From: an uncultured Bacteroidales bacterium | Lineage (GTDB): Bacteria; Bacteroidota; Bacteroidia; Bacteroidales; WCHB1-69 | Reading direction: 5' to 3' | DNA: 64,000 nucleotides | Assembly: GCA_900315705.1 (NCBI GenBank) | Contig: ONAB01000001.1 | Span: 1 to 64,000 of the forward strand | Shown here: one piece after another, positions 42,871 through 51,869 of the stretch | Numbering within the stretch: the first letter of the stretch is position 1 | Layout: every line of letters begins with the position of its first letter | Notes under the pieces: generated by a model | What the model saw: only the letters and a program-made list of their open reading frames with translations | Databases searched by the model: none | Told to the model about the DNA's origin: nothing | Made by a program: the position numbers and the translations under genes

Positions 42871-44697
42871 TTATTTCACGAGGTCCTTGAAGGTGGCGCT
42901 GTGGCGGTATCTCTTGAACTCGGCGTCTCTCTTGGCCTTCTTCTTGAGGGAAGGATCCTTTTGGAGAGCCACGGCGAGGTTGGAGTAAATCTCGTTCTCG
43001 TTCTTGAGGCGGGCGGCCAGCACGGCCTTCAGGTAGTAGGTCTTGGCATCGGCGTTGGTGATGCAGTTCAAGGTCTCCTGGGCGGCAGGATACTCCTTGT
43101 TGAGGATTTGCACGAGCGCGGTGTTGTAGTCGCAGCTCTTGTTGCCCATCAGCTGCACGGCACGGGTGTAGTCGCCGTCCAGGATGCTGTACATACCCAG
43201 CACGTAGTCTTGGTTGACCGGGTCAACGGAAGCGTCCTTGGAGTTCTCGAACTGGGTGCGGGCGGCGGCGTAGTTGCCCTGCAGGAACTCGGCGAGTGCC
43301 AGGTTGTTGAGCACAATACCGTTGTTCGGGCTGATGGCAGCGGCCTTGTTGAGGTTGCTGACGGCGTCGTCCAGCGACTGGCTGTTGCCGGTCTCGTAAT
43401 AGTCGTTGAGGGCGAGCACGCCAAGGTCGTTGTAGGCGCGCCAGTCACCCTGCGTGGCCGGGTCGTTGATGAGAGCATTCAAAATGGCCCGCTTGTCGTC
43501 CACATTCGTGCAGACGGAAGCGGCATAGAGGCGCTCGTTCACGGAGAAATCCTTCGGGTTGGATTTCACGCGGCTGATGAGTTCGGCGTCGGTGTAGCTC
43601 TCGTGCTTCTTGCAGATCAGCTGCATCTCGGCACGGCGCAACGGCGGCAGAATGGCATCGGCAATCTCCGGATAGATGTCCGTCATCTCACGGATCTTCT
43701 GCTCGCGCATATCGTTGTTGGCCTGCGATTTCACCACGTTGAGAATCTGGTTCTTCTGAGCCATATTCGACTTTTCGATAGCCAGTTCGAAGCCGTCCCA
43801 GTCCTCACCCTTGGCATTGTTGATGTACTCGAAAGAGGGCATCTTGAGGTCTTTCATCTTGATTTTGTTCTTCTTGGCGTAGTCCTTCAGATAGTTGTTG
43901 TATTGCTCCTGGAACCATTTCTTGCCCTGTTCGAAACGACGTTCGGAAAGGCCTTGGTTGTTGCTCTCCTCACCTTCGGGGGAGGCCCAGCCGGAAATGA
44001 CCACGCGGTCGATGAGGTTGCCCTCGTTGAGGAAGTTGATGAAAGTCTTGATGGAGTCCTTGGCGGCCTGAGACTTGTTGTTCTTGTTGCTCCAGTTCAT
44101 AGCGGAGCTGTTGAGGTCGAAGTAGATGATGGCCGTTTTGCCCTTGAATTCAGGTACGAAGCGATGCGGGGCTTCGATGAAGTTGCCGCCCTTGGTGGCG
44201 TCCTGCGAGAGCACGGGGCGCAAGCCGATGTTGGAGGCAGTGTTGGAGATGCCTTCGCCAAGGTTCTTTTCAGGCGAAAGGGTGGCAGTTTTCTTCTTCA
44301 GTTGCGCCACACCGTTCATCACAATTTCGGCCGTCTCGTAGGATTCGTCGAACTTGAAGGTGCCGCTCTTCGTGAAGGTGCCGCCGGTCTTGTATTTGAT
44401 GGGGGTGCCTTCGCCCGTGGCCTTTTCGCCTTTCAGTTTGATGGTGGTGAAGGGTTGGATGTTCACGCCATCCACTTTCAGGGTGGGGGAGAGGGTCATT
44501 GTGGCTTTCTTCTTCATATATTTCGGCGGGATAGTGCCCTTGATGGTGTAGGCCACGTTACCGCCCTTGTTTTCCAAGTCAGGGTTGTCCAAAGTAACCG
44601 TGACCTGGGGATATTTTGATACCATTTTGCCTAAACCGCAGCTCGTCATCAGTGCCGCAACGAGGATTGTCAGTCCTAAAACATAGATTCTTTTCAT
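42871..44697 (-). CDS. OmpA-like/TPR outer-membrane lipoprotein
   Basis: 608 residues. Lipoprotein signal ending LMTSCGLGK. Then a beta-rich region with repeated Thr/Lys segments (about 30-190), an OmpA-like segment (IIYFDLNSSAMNW, then VVISGWASPEGEESNNQGLS and RRFEQGKKWF) and a C-terminal TPR array (about 380-600; ALALNDYYETGNSQSLDDAV, LNNLALAEFLQGNYAAARTQF). The OmpA part could bind peptidoglycan and the TPRs a partner protein. Similar proteins occur in Bacteroidales cell envelopes; precise role unknown. Confidence 0.8.
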   Translation of the reverse strand: MKRIYVLGLTILVAALMTSCGLGKMVSKYPQVTVTLDNPDLENKGGNVAYTIKGTIPPKYMKKKATMTLSPTLKVDGVNIQPFTTIKLKGEKATGEGTPIKYKTGGTFTKSGTFKFDESYETAEIVMNGVAQLKKKTATLSPEKNLGEGISNTASNIGLRPVLSQDATKGGNFIEAPHRFVPEFKGKTAIIYFDLNSSAMNWSNKNNKSQAAKDSIKTFINFLNEGNLIDRVVISGWASPEGEESNNQGLSERRFEQGKKWFQEQYNNYLKDYAKKNKIKMKDLKMPSFEYINNAKGEDWDGFELAIEKSNMAQKNQILNVVKSQANNDMREQKIREMTDIYPEIADAILPPLRRAEMQLICKKHESYTDAELISRVKSNPKDFSVNERLYAASVCTNVDDKRAILNALINDPATQGDWRAYNDLGVLALNDYYETGNSQSLDDAVSNLNKAAAISPNNGIVLNNLALAEFLQGNYAAARTQFENSKDASVDPVNQDYVLGMYSILDGDYTRAVQLMGNKSCDYNTALVQILNKEYPAAQETLNCITNADAKTYYLKAVLAARLKNENEIYSNLAVALQKDPSLKKKAKRDAEFKRYRHSATFKDLVK

Positions 44698-44754
44698 TGT
44701 CTGGTAATGTATTTTGTTGATTTTTAATTATTTATTTATCGTTGAAAAAACGCA

Positions 44755-44762
44755 CAAATATA
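44755..44762 (-). promoter_or_regulatory. Minus-7 box (TATATTTG) for the OmpA/TPR gene
   Basis: TATATTTG, 58 bases before the ATG at 44697. Confidence 0.45.
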
Positions 44763-44806
44763 CACATTATTTTGAATGCTTTATATTCAAAAATATGGGA
44801 AATTTG

Positions 44807-46609
44807 TTATCCGACCATCAAATACAAATCCGGGTACTGGTGCTGCGATTCTTTCTTATGGCGGGTGAGGGCGAAGGCCAGGGTCAAGGTGCCGATACGC
44901 CCGATGTACATATCCAGAATGAGCACCACCTTAGCCATAGTGTTCCATTCTGCGCAGATGCCCGTGGAGAGGCCGCAGGTGGCGAAGGCCGACGTGGTCT
45001 CGAAAATGGCGTCCTGCAACGAGGCCGTCGGCTCTACCAATGTGAGCATAAAGATGGAAATCAGGACAAAAGAGAAGGTCATCGTGACAATCGAACTCGC
45101 CTTGTCCACCAACTCGTACGAGATGGTCTTGTGCTGGAACTCAATGTGCTTCTTGCCCTGTACCGTGGCCCATACCGACTTCAGCATCACGAAGAAGGTG
45201 GTGGTCTTGATGCCACCGCCCGTGGAACCCGGCGAGCCCCCAATGAACATCAAAACGATGATCATTATCACTGAAGGTAACGCCATCGACCTGATATCCA
45301 ATATCATAAATCCGGAGGTGCGGCACGTGGCAATCTCAAAAAACGCCGTGAAAATCTTGTCGAAAAGGGTCTCCTGCACACTTAACGCATTGTCTTTTTC
45401 AATGAAGAAAAAGAAAACGGAACAGACAATGATAAGTCCCAATGTGGTGATGAGCACAATCTTGGTCTGCGGCATCAAACTCTTCCACGGGTATTTCTTG
45501 CGCTCGCGGATATATCGTGCGCTGAAGAAGTCGCGGATGGTGAGGAACCCGATGCCGCCCAAAAAGACCAGCACCATAATGATGACCTGTGGGAAATAAC
45601 TGTGGGCACTGCCCAATTCCAACAAACTCTTGTCTATCAACACAAAACCGCCGTTGTTAAAGGCGGATACTGTATAGAACAGGGAAAAGAAGAAATTTTC
45701 GCTGTCGGAGACGAAGAAGCCTGTGTTTTTCCAATATGTATAGAGCAAAATGACCCCCGCCGCCTCAATGACAAAGGTGGTGATGACAATGCTGCGCAGT
45801 AGCGAGAAGGAGTCGGAGAGTTTGGTGGACATCATATCGCGCACCATATACTGGTAGCGCAGCCCTACGGAGGAGCGTGCCAGGAAGGTGGTGAAGAAGG
45901 TTGCGAAGGAGAGGATACTCATACCACCCAACTGGATGAGTATCATAATGACAATCTGCCCTTTCACGGTGAAACAGCCGGAGGTGCTCACCACCGAAAG
46001 GCCCGTGATGCAACTGGCGCTGGTGGCGGTGAACAGGGCGTCAATGAAGGAGATGCCGTTGTAGGTCATACGCGGCATCATCAGCAATATGGTGCCGAAA
46101 CAGATGAGAATGAAGAAGGAAAGCACCATCAGTATCGGCGGACTGAGGTTGTATTTGCCCAATGAACTGCTCATCTTGGCCATCTCCACCAATACCATCA
46201 CCAAAAAATAGACCTGAATGAACAACAGGTAATAATTTTCGAAATTTTCGGTGGAAAAGAATCTGAAATGGAAGATGACAACAGATAGGAACTGTATGAT
46301 TAACAGGCAGATAATAACAAATTCTACCCACGATCGCTTGATATATTCCTTTCGGTGCAGAGAGTAGAAAAGCAGGGTGAAATATTTGGCAATGTAGAAT
46401 AAAAGGCTGCCATAAAGAACCCAACGGATGAGGTTTTTGACTGGCAGGGAGATATAAAGCCCGTGGTAGCAGATGATGCAGGCGATGGTAATCAGCGAGA
46501 TGATCACGCTGCATATCTGCAAGATACGGTTCACACGGTCCTTGTATTGGGCGATGTGCAAACGCCGCTTGCTCTCATATACCTTTCGCGAATGTCCTAA
46601 CCAAGACAT
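44807..46609 (-). CDS. TrkH/KtrB-type potassium uptake channel subunit
   Basis: 600 residues. After two extra N-terminal helices come four channel repeats with filter-like loops: SCITGLSVVSTSGCF, VSAFNNGGFVLID, IATCRTSGFMILD and FATCGLSTGICAEW. Inner-membrane K+ (Na+-coupled) uptake pore. The ATG overlaps the ktrA/trkA stop by one base (TAATG), giving coupled translation with its gating subunit. Confidence 0.93.
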   Translation of the reverse strand: MSWLGHSRKVYESKRRLHIAQYKDRVNRILQICSVIISLITIACIICYHGLYISLPVKNLIRWVLYGSLLFYIAKYFTLLFYSLHRKEYIKRSWVEFVIICLLIIQFLSVVIFHFRFFSTENFENYYLLFIQVYFLVMVLVEMAKMSSSLGKYNLSPPILMVLSFFILICFGTILLMMPRMTYNGISFIDALFTATSASCITGLSVVSTSGCFTVKGQIVIMILIQLGGMSILSFATFFTTFLARSSVGLRYQYMVRDMMSTKLSDSFSLLRSIVITTFVIEAAGVILLYTYWKNTGFFVSDSENFFFSLFYTVSAFNNGGFVLIDKSLLELGSAHSYFPQVIIMVLVFLGGIGFLTIRDFFSARYIRERKKYPWKSLMPQTKIVLITTLGLIIVCSVFFFFIEKDNALSVQETLFDKIFTAFFEIATCRTSGFMILDIRSMALPSVIMIIVLMFIGGSPGSTGGGIKTTTFFVMLKSVWATVQGKKHIEFQHKTISYELVDKASSIVTMTFSFVLISIFMLTLVEPTASLQDAIFETTSAFATCGLSTGICAEWNTMAKVVLILDMYIGRIGTLTLAFALTRHKKESQHQYPDLYLMVG

Positions 46610-47304
46610 TAGAGGTTGATTTTGATGAAGTTGTCGATGTCGTGCTGCTTGCCGAAAAGAACGAAGACGTCGCCATCCACGATTTCGGTCTTGTTGTCAG
46701 GGACACCGATGATATGTTGCTTCGTGTCTTTTTTGTTGTCCACCACCTCTTCGAAGTTGCGACGGATGGTGATGAGACTCAGCTTGTGGTTGTCACGGAA
46801 GTTGATGTCGCTGAGCGTGAGGCCGATAAGGCTGCTGGGGGCGATGATCTCGGCAATCTTGTAGTCGTCGGCGAGCTGCAGGTAAGAGATGATGTTGGGG
46901 TTGGAGAGGCGCTCGGCGAGGATGGCGCCCACCTCGTCCTCCGGGGAGAGGAACTCGGTGATGCCCATTTTCTCGAGGATGGTGCGCTGGCTCTTGCCCA
47001 TCACGCGGCAGATGATGCGCTTCACACCCAAGTCGAGCAGGTTGGCCGTGCAGAGCAGCCGCCCCACAAAGTCGTTGCCAATGGACACGATAACCGCGTC
47101 AAAGTCCTGGATGTTTTCGTTCTGCAGCGCCCGCTTGCTGGTGGCATCGGCGCACACGGCATACGCCACCTCCTCGGAGATGTCCTGCACCACGCTGATG
47201 TTGGAATCCACAACCAATACTTCAAAACCCTTCTCGGAGAGGGCGTGACTGATGGCCTGGCCGAAGTGGCCGGCACCGATAACCGCAAACTTTTCCTGTG
47301 CCAT
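46609..47304 (-). CDS. TrkA/KtrA-type potassium channel regulatory subunit
   Basis: 231 residues from MAQEKFAVIGAGHFG at 47304. N-terminal RCK domain with nucleotide motif VIGAGHFGQAIS and acidic VVDSN; RCK_C domain in the second half (IIAPSSLIGLTLSDINFR, VDGDVFVLFGKQHDID). It binds NAD(H) or ATP/ADP and gates the partner channel. First gene of the two-gene operon. Confidence 0.93.
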   Translation of the reverse strand: MAQEKFAVIGAGHFGQAISHALSEKGFEVLVVDSNISVVQDISEEVAYAVCADATSKRALQNENIQDFDAVIVSIGNDFVGRLLCTANLLDLGVKRIICRVMGKSQRTILEKMGITEFLSPEDEVGAILAERLSNPNIISYLQLADDYKIAEIIAPSSLIGLTLSDINFRDNHKLSLITIRRNFEEVVDNKKDTKQHIIGVPDNKTEIVDGDVFVLFGKQHDIDNFIKINL

Positions 47305-47325
47305 ATTGCGAAAAAAATTTGGCGA

Positions 47326-47357
47326 CAAAAGTACAAAAAAAGTTTTTCGTACCTTTG
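47326..47357. promoter_or_regulatory. Divergent promoters of trkA and the prolyl-tRNA deacylase gene
   Basis: TACTTTTG on the minus strand (47326-47333) for trkA and TACCTTTG on the plus strand (47350-47357) for the deacylase gene. Confidence 0.5.
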
Positions 47358-47413
47358 CCGCCTTGTGTGAAAAAGCACATAATATTGATAATCAACAAAA
47401 TATAAAATAAACT

Positions 47414-47950
47414 ATGGCCTTTTTTGTGAGTGATATGATGCCTACGCCTCCTCAACAATTCGAAAACGACACCCAAAGGCGTATCTATGAGACCCTCGCG
47501 CAGCTGGGAATCGAATACTTGCGTGTGGATACCGACGACGGTTCCACGATGGAGGATTGCATCCACATTTCACAGGGTCTGCAGTGCCCTGTGGTCAAGA
47601 CTATTCTGTTGTGCAACCGCCAGCAGACTAAGTTCTATATGTATGTGACTACTGGCGAGAAGCCCTTTGTAACCAAGGAGTTCTGTGGTGCATTGGGCAT
47701 ACCCAGAGTGTCGTTCGCCCCGACCGAGATGCTGCTCGAGAAACTGGGTACCCGTATGGGGGCCACCACGGTGCTGAGTCTCATCAACGACACGAATCAC
47801 GAGGTTGCCCTTGTCATCGACAGCGAGGTGGCCCAACGCGATTGGTATGCCTGCACCGATGGTACTACCACTTGTTTTATGAAATTCAAGATGAGCGACC
47901 TTTTCAACCGTTTCTTGAAACATACAGGACATCAGGCAATTGTGATTTAG
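47414..47950 (+). CDS. YbaK/ProX-type aminoacyl-tRNA deacylase
   Basis: 178 residues. Family features are the lysine in CPVVKTILLCNRQ, the KPFVTKEFCGALGIPRVSFA helix and the GATTVLSLINDTNHEVALVID block. Such free-standing editing proteins remove Ala or Cys from mischarged tRNA-Pro. The N-terminal RRIYETLAQLGIEYLRVDTD resembles the ProXp-ala branch more than YbaK proper. Divergent from trkA. Confidence 0.85.
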   Translation: MAFFVSDMMPTPPQQFENDTQRRIYETLAQLGIEYLRVDTDDGSTMEDCIHISQGLQCPVVKTILLCNRQQTKFYMYVTTGEKPFVTKEFCGALGIPRVSFAPTEMLLEKLGTRMGATTVLSLINDTNHEVALVIDSEVAQRDWYACTDGTTTCFMKFKMSDLFNRFLKHTGHQAIVI

Positions 47951-47987
47951 TTGTCTTTTTTTGTTTTGCAGTTTCAATTTTTTTATG

Positions 47988-47995
47988 TATGTTTG
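47988..47995 (+). promoter_or_regulatory. Minus-7 box (TATGTTTG) for gpsA
   Basis: TATGTTTG, 28 bases before the gpsA ATG. Confidence 0.5.
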
Positions 47996-48022
47996 CAAAC
48001 TTAAAAAAAGTTAAAAACAAAA

Positions 48023-49069
48023 ATGATTGACAAAGAGTTTGCGCCCATCGTTCCGCGTAGCAAGAAGACCCGTCTGCGTTATCGGGTTGCCGTGTTGGGA
48101 AGCGGGAGTTGGGCCACGGCCATCATTAAAATCATCTCCTCCAATCTGGAGCATATCCATTGGTGGATTCGCTCCGAAGAGGTGGCGGAAGATGTGATGA
48201 AGTATGGCCATAATCCGAAATATCTCAGTTCCGTCTTCATCAATCCGGAGGATGTGAAGGTGAACACGGACATCAAGGCGGTGGTGAACAAAGCCGATTA
48301 TGTGATTATTGTGACACCGTCGGCCTATTTACACCAGTCGCTGGCACCGCTCAAGCGCAGTCAGCTAAGTCGCAAGAAGATCATCTTGGCTGTGAAGGGC
48401 ATTGTGCCGGAGACGCTGCAGTTGATCAGCGACTATATGCAGACGCAGTTCAAAGTGCCCTTGGAGAACCTCTCCATCATCAGTGGTCCTTCCCACGCGG
48501 AGGAAATCGCCCAGGAAAAATTCACCTTCCTGACGGCGGCCTCTACCAACCGCGAACTGGCCGAAACGGTGGCCAAGTTCTTCACCAACCGCTATTGCCG
48601 CACCTCTGTATCTGACGATATGATGGGGGCCGAGCTGGCCATTGTCCTCAAGAACATCTACGCCCTCGGCGCCGGCATCTACAGCGGTCTGGGCTATGGC
48701 GACAACTTCATCGCCGCTTATGTGGCCAACAGCCTGAAAGAGATGAAATATTTCGTGTCGAAGGTCTATCCCAACGAGAACAGGCACATTTCCGATTCCA
48801 TCTATCTGGGCGACCTGCTGGTGACGGCCTACTCCACCTACAGCCGCAACCGCCTTTTCGGCATTATGATTGGGCACGGACTTTCCGTGCGAGTCTCGCT
48901 CCTCGAGTTGCGGATGGTGTCGGAGGGTTACACCGCCTGCCGCACTGTGCACGAAATCAATAAGAAATACGGGGCAGACATCCCCATTGTGGAAACCATT
49001 TATGGCATTTTGTATGAAAACAACAATGTCTCTTCAGAAATGAAGCGCATTGCAGAGCATTTTATATAA
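48023..49069 (+). CDS. gpsA: NAD(P)H-dependent glycerol-3-phosphate dehydrogenase
   Basis: 348 residues. Rossmann motif VAVLGSGSWATAII near the start, ILAVKGIVPETLQ, SIISGPSHAEEIA, and catalytic lysine region VLKNIYALGAGIYSGLGYGDNF. Supplies sn-glycerol 3-phosphate for phospholipids. Its stop overlaps the next start by one base (TAATG), so it is coupled to the acetyltransferase-like gene. Confidence 0.94.
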   Translation: MIDKEFAPIVPRSKKTRLRYRVAVLGSGSWATAIIKIISSNLEHIHWWIRSEEVAEDVMKYGHNPKYLSSVFINPEDVKVNTDIKAVVNKADYVIIVTPSAYLHQSLAPLKRSQLSRKKIILAVKGIVPETLQLISDYMQTQFKVPLENLSIISGPSHAEEIAQEKFTFLTAASTNRELAETVAKFFTNRYCRTSVSDDMMGAELAIVLKNIYALGAGIYSGLGYGDNFIAAYVANSLKEMKYFVSKVYPNENRHISDSIYLGDLLVTAYSTYSRNRLFGIMIGHGLSVRVSLLELRMVSEGYTACRTVHEINKKYGADIPIVETIYGILYENNNVSSEMKRIAEHFI

Positions 49070-50013
49070 TGATTCGCTTGGTGAAACACGGTGACATTGA
49101 CGCAGCCCGATGGAACGAGACCATCGGGGCATCCGGTTTCCCTACTGTTTTTTGCACTTACGAGATGCTGGACGCCTTGGTAGGCGATGCCACTTGGAAT
49201 GCTCTGGTGATGGACGACTACGACTATGTGATGCCCCTGCCCGAGCGCTCCAAGTTCGGTGTGCATTATGTCTATTCCCCGTTCTTCGTCTCCCAAATGG
49301 GCATCTTTTCCGCTAAACCCGTCACCGCGCAAATCACTTCCGATTTCTTCAACGCGCTTCCCTCCGCCGACAAGCACGTGGACCTGCTGCTCAACCAGTC
49401 AAACGCCACCGATTTCATTGATTCTTATACTATTAGCCTGGTGACGCACACATTGGCATTGGACAAGGATTATCAGGCGTTGTCATCTGCCTATTCGCAG
49501 AACACGAAGCGCAACGTGAAGGCTGCACGCAAGTTCGGCCTGGTGCTGAAGAACGACGAGGTGGGGGTGGAGCAGATTGTCCGCCTTTTCCAAGAGAACC
49601 GCGGCCAACAGAAGGAGGTGCGTTTCAAGCCGAAGGATTATGAAATTTTAACACAAACGGCAGCTTTGCTGAAGTCGCAGGGACTTTTGGAGGTTCTCTC
49701 CGTCCACACGCCTGACGGCCAGCCCATTGCGGGTGCCTTGATGGTGCGCGATTTCCAGCGCTATCGCTTCTGGTTCTCCGGCCGCGACGCGCGCTTCGCC
49801 GACCAGAAGGCGATGTTTTTCCTCTTGGACGAGTTTGTTAACCGCCACGCCGGCACGCCTTTCTTGTTGGACTTCAATGGTTCGATGAACGAGAACGTGG
49901 CCCGCTTGTACAAGGGCTTCGGCGGCCAGCCCCTTCCCATCAAGATGATCAGTTACTCGCGGCAGATCTATTGGAATCTGCTGCTGAAACTCTACAGGAT
50001 GATTCGCAAATAG
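49069..50013 (+). CDS. GNAT/FemAB-like acyltransferase
   Basis: 314 residues. The C-terminal half has the Acetyltransf_6/FemAB-like pattern: AYSQNTKRNVKAARKFGL, IAGALMVRDFQRYRFWFSGR and LLDFNGSMNENVARLYKGFG. No signal peptide. Relatives transfer amino acids or acyl groups to cell-wall or lipid precursors; coupling to gpsA hints at a lipid-related task, but this is inference. Confidence 0.75.
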   Translation: MIRLVKHGDIDAARWNETIGASGFPTVFCTYEMLDALVGDATWNALVMDDYDYVMPLPERSKFGVHYVYSPFFVSQMGIFSAKPVTAQITSDFFNALPSADKHVDLLLNQSNATDFIDSYTISLVTHTLALDKDYQALSSAYSQNTKRNVKAARKFGLVLKNDEVGVEQIVRLFQENRGQQKEVRFKPKDYEILTQTAALLKSQGLLEVLSVHTPDGQPIAGALMVRDFQRYRFWFSGRDARFADQKAMFFLLDEFVNRHAGTPFLLDFNGSMNENVARLYKGFGGQPLPIKMISYSRQIYWNLLLKLYRMIRK

Positions 50014-50045
50014 CAAAGAAGATAAGGTTTTCACCCCTCGGAAAA

Positions 50046-51122
50046 TCAGTTCAGACTGACGCGCGGGTCGAGCCAGCCGTAGATGATATCGCAAACGATG
50101 TTGATGATAATCAGCACGATGGATACGTATAGCAGCGATCCCATCACCACGGGGAAGTCGTATTTGTCGAGGGCGTCCACGATGACGACACCCATCCCTT
50201 TCCAGTCGAAAATATATTCCACGAAGACGGCGCCTGCCAGCAGTCCGGCGAGCCAGCCGGAGATGGCGGTGACCACGGGGTTGAGGGCGTTTTTGAGCGC
50301 GTGGCGCATCACGATGGCCCCTTTGTGCAGGCCTTTGGCCTTGGCGGTGCGGATGTAGTCCTGCGACAGCACGTCGAGCAGCGAGTTTTTGGTCAGTTCC
50401 ACCACCACGGCCAGGGGACGGATGCCCAGGGTGATGGCCGGCAGGATGAGGTTCTTGAGGTCAAGGTATTGCCCAGCGCCGTAATCGTCCACCGTGTACA
50501 GGCTACCGAACATACTGAGTCCCGTGATGTCGGACAGCAGGAAAGCGAACACCCACGCAAAGAGGATGGCCGCAAAGAAGGAGGGCACCGACATTCCCAG
50601 CACGGAGAAGACCAGCGCCACGTGGTCGAACCAAGTGTCTTTGTACAAGGCGCAGAAGATGCCGATGACAATGCCCACGATGAGGGCGAAGAAGATGGAG
50701 ACGAGGGCCAGGAGCACAGTCTTTGGGAAGGCCTCGGAGATAATCTCGCCCACGGGGCGCTTGCTCTGGTAGGAGCGGCGCAGGTAGGGGGCCTTCAGCA
50801 CAATGGCGGACTTGCCCAGAGGCAGTATCTTCACATAGTGGTAATCGTTGTCGTCAAGATAGAAGAATGATTCGGTCTCTTGGGTTTTGTGCCACGAGAT
50901 AGGGGAAACATCATTGAGGTAGGCCAAGTACTGCACGCCGAGGGGCAGGTCGAGGCCCATCTCCTTGCGGATGGCCTCTTCGGTCTGCAAGTCGCTGCGC
51001 TGCCCCATCATCATACGGGCAGGGTCGGAGGGCAGCACGGTGAACAAGAAGAACACCAGTGTTACCACGCCCAGCATCAGCAACAGGCCATAACCGATCT
51101 TTTTTACTATATACCGAAACAC
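50046..51122 (-). CDS. DppB/OppB-type ABC transporter permease
   Basis: 358 residues; six helices with the family's ALIVGIVIGIFCALYKDTWFD, GMSVPSFFAAILFAW and the coupling-helix motif RTAKAKGLHKGAIVMRHALKNA. The N-terminal YIVKKIGYGLLLMLGVVTLVF is typical of peptide/nickel permeases. No DppC, ATPase or binding protein is adjacent on either side, so it is an orphan here and its partners must lie elsewhere. Promoter at 51128-51135 is so close that the transcript may be leaderless. Confidence 0.9.
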   Translation of the reverse strand: MFRYIVKKIGYGLLLMLGVVTLVFFLFTVLPSDPARMMMGQRSDLQTEEAIRKEMGLDLPLGVQYLAYLNDVSPISWHKTQETESFFYLDDNDYHYVKILPLGKSAIVLKAPYLRRSYQSKRPVGEIISEAFPKTVLLALVSIFFALIVGIVIGIFCALYKDTWFDHVALVFSVLGMSVPSFFAAILFAWVFAFLLSDITGLSMFGSLYTVDDYGAGQYLDLKNLILPAITLGIRPLAVVVELTKNSLLDVLSQDYIRTAKAKGLHKGAIVMRHALKNALNPVVTAISGWLAGLLAGAVFVEYIFDWKGMGVVIVDALDKYDFPVVMGSLLYVSIVLIIINIVCDIIYGWLDPRVSLN

Positions 51123-51127
51123 GGCGG

Positions 51128-51135
51128 CAAAAATA
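51128..51135 (-). promoter_or_regulatory. Minus-7 box (TATTTTTG) immediately before dppB
   Basis: TATTTTTG ends 5 bases before the ATG at 51122, so transcription would begin at or very near the start codon. Confidence 0.45.
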
Positions 51136-51150
51136 CAAATTTCCTAAATA

Positions 51151-51438
51151 CTACTTGGATTGTTGTAACTCTTTGCGGTTCCGGCCGATATAGGTGAAAT
51201 AGAGTGCAAGGTCGGTAGCCACCAGCACAGCGTTGAACACGTAGAGCCATATCACGATGTCGTGACTGTACAAAGCCTTATGGATGATGCCGAAGATGTA
51301 ACCCAAAATCACCAGTGACATAAAGAACGGACTTTTGCCTATCACGACTTTTGTACGTATGGATTTGGCGATGGACACCGGCCAACTGACCGCGAAACAG
51401 AGCAGGAAAAGGACTTCCCAAATGCTGAAATTTGCCAT
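51151..51438 (-). CDS. Small three-helix membrane protein (PQ-loop-like)
   Basis: 95 residues with three hydrophobic helices: VLFLLCFAVSWPVSIAKSI, FFMSLVILGYIFGIIHKALY and IVIWLYVFNAVLVATDLALY. The WPVSIAKS plus GKSPFF pattern recalls the PQ-loop repeat of small solute carriers, with only one repeat present, so it would work as a dimer. Function unknown. It is separated from the DUF4878 gene by 5 bases. Confidence 0.65.
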   Translation of the reverse strand: MANFSIWEVLFLLCFAVSWPVSIAKSIRTKVVIGKSPFFMSLVILGYIFGIIHKALYSHDIVIWLYVFNAVLVATDLALYFTYIGRNRKELQQSK

Positions 51439-51443
51439 TCTGT

Positions 51444-51839
51444 TTATTTGTTGGTGTCAATATACCATTTGCCATCCACTTTCACGGTGGGAATTTCGTC
51501 GTTGACATCGGTTTTGCCGTTGCCGTAGGTCACTGTGCCATAGACAACCGCTTTATCGCCGTTTTCTTCCACATTGGTCACTTTGAAGGATTTGATGCCC
51601 TCGTCTTTCTCCACGCTTTTGATGCCTTTTTCCACCAGAGAAATCATCTGGTTACGCTGTTCGGCTTTCTCTTCATCGGTGCCGGAGTAATAGAAGCAGT
51701 CGGCGGCGGCCTCTTTGTCGCCATTTTGCAAGGCGGTCACATACTTGGTGGCCACAGCTTTGGGGGAGTTGTTGCCTCCGCAGGCGGTGATGAGCAGAAC
51801 AGTCGCGATGATGAGGGTTGCTGCAATGAATTTTTTCAT
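51444..51839 (-). CDS. DUF4878-like lipoprotein
   Basis: 131 residues. Lipoprotein signal MKKFIAATLIIATVLLITAC, then a single NTF2-like DUF4878 domain (PKAVATKYVTALQNGDKEAA, IKSFKVTNVEENGDKAVV, IPTVKVDGKWYID). A common small envelope protein of Bacteroidetes, of unknown function. Probably co-transcribed with the PQ-loop-like gene downstream. Confidence 0.85.
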   Translation of the reverse strand: MKKFIAATLIIATVLLITACGGNNSPKAVATKYVTALQNGDKEAAADCFYYSGTDEEKAEQRNQMISLVEKGIKSVEKDEGIKSFKVTNVEENGDKAVVYGTVTYGNGKTDVNDEIPTVKVDGKWYIDTNK

Positions 51840-51869
51840 AATAAAAGTTTTTAGGGTTAATAATATAGG

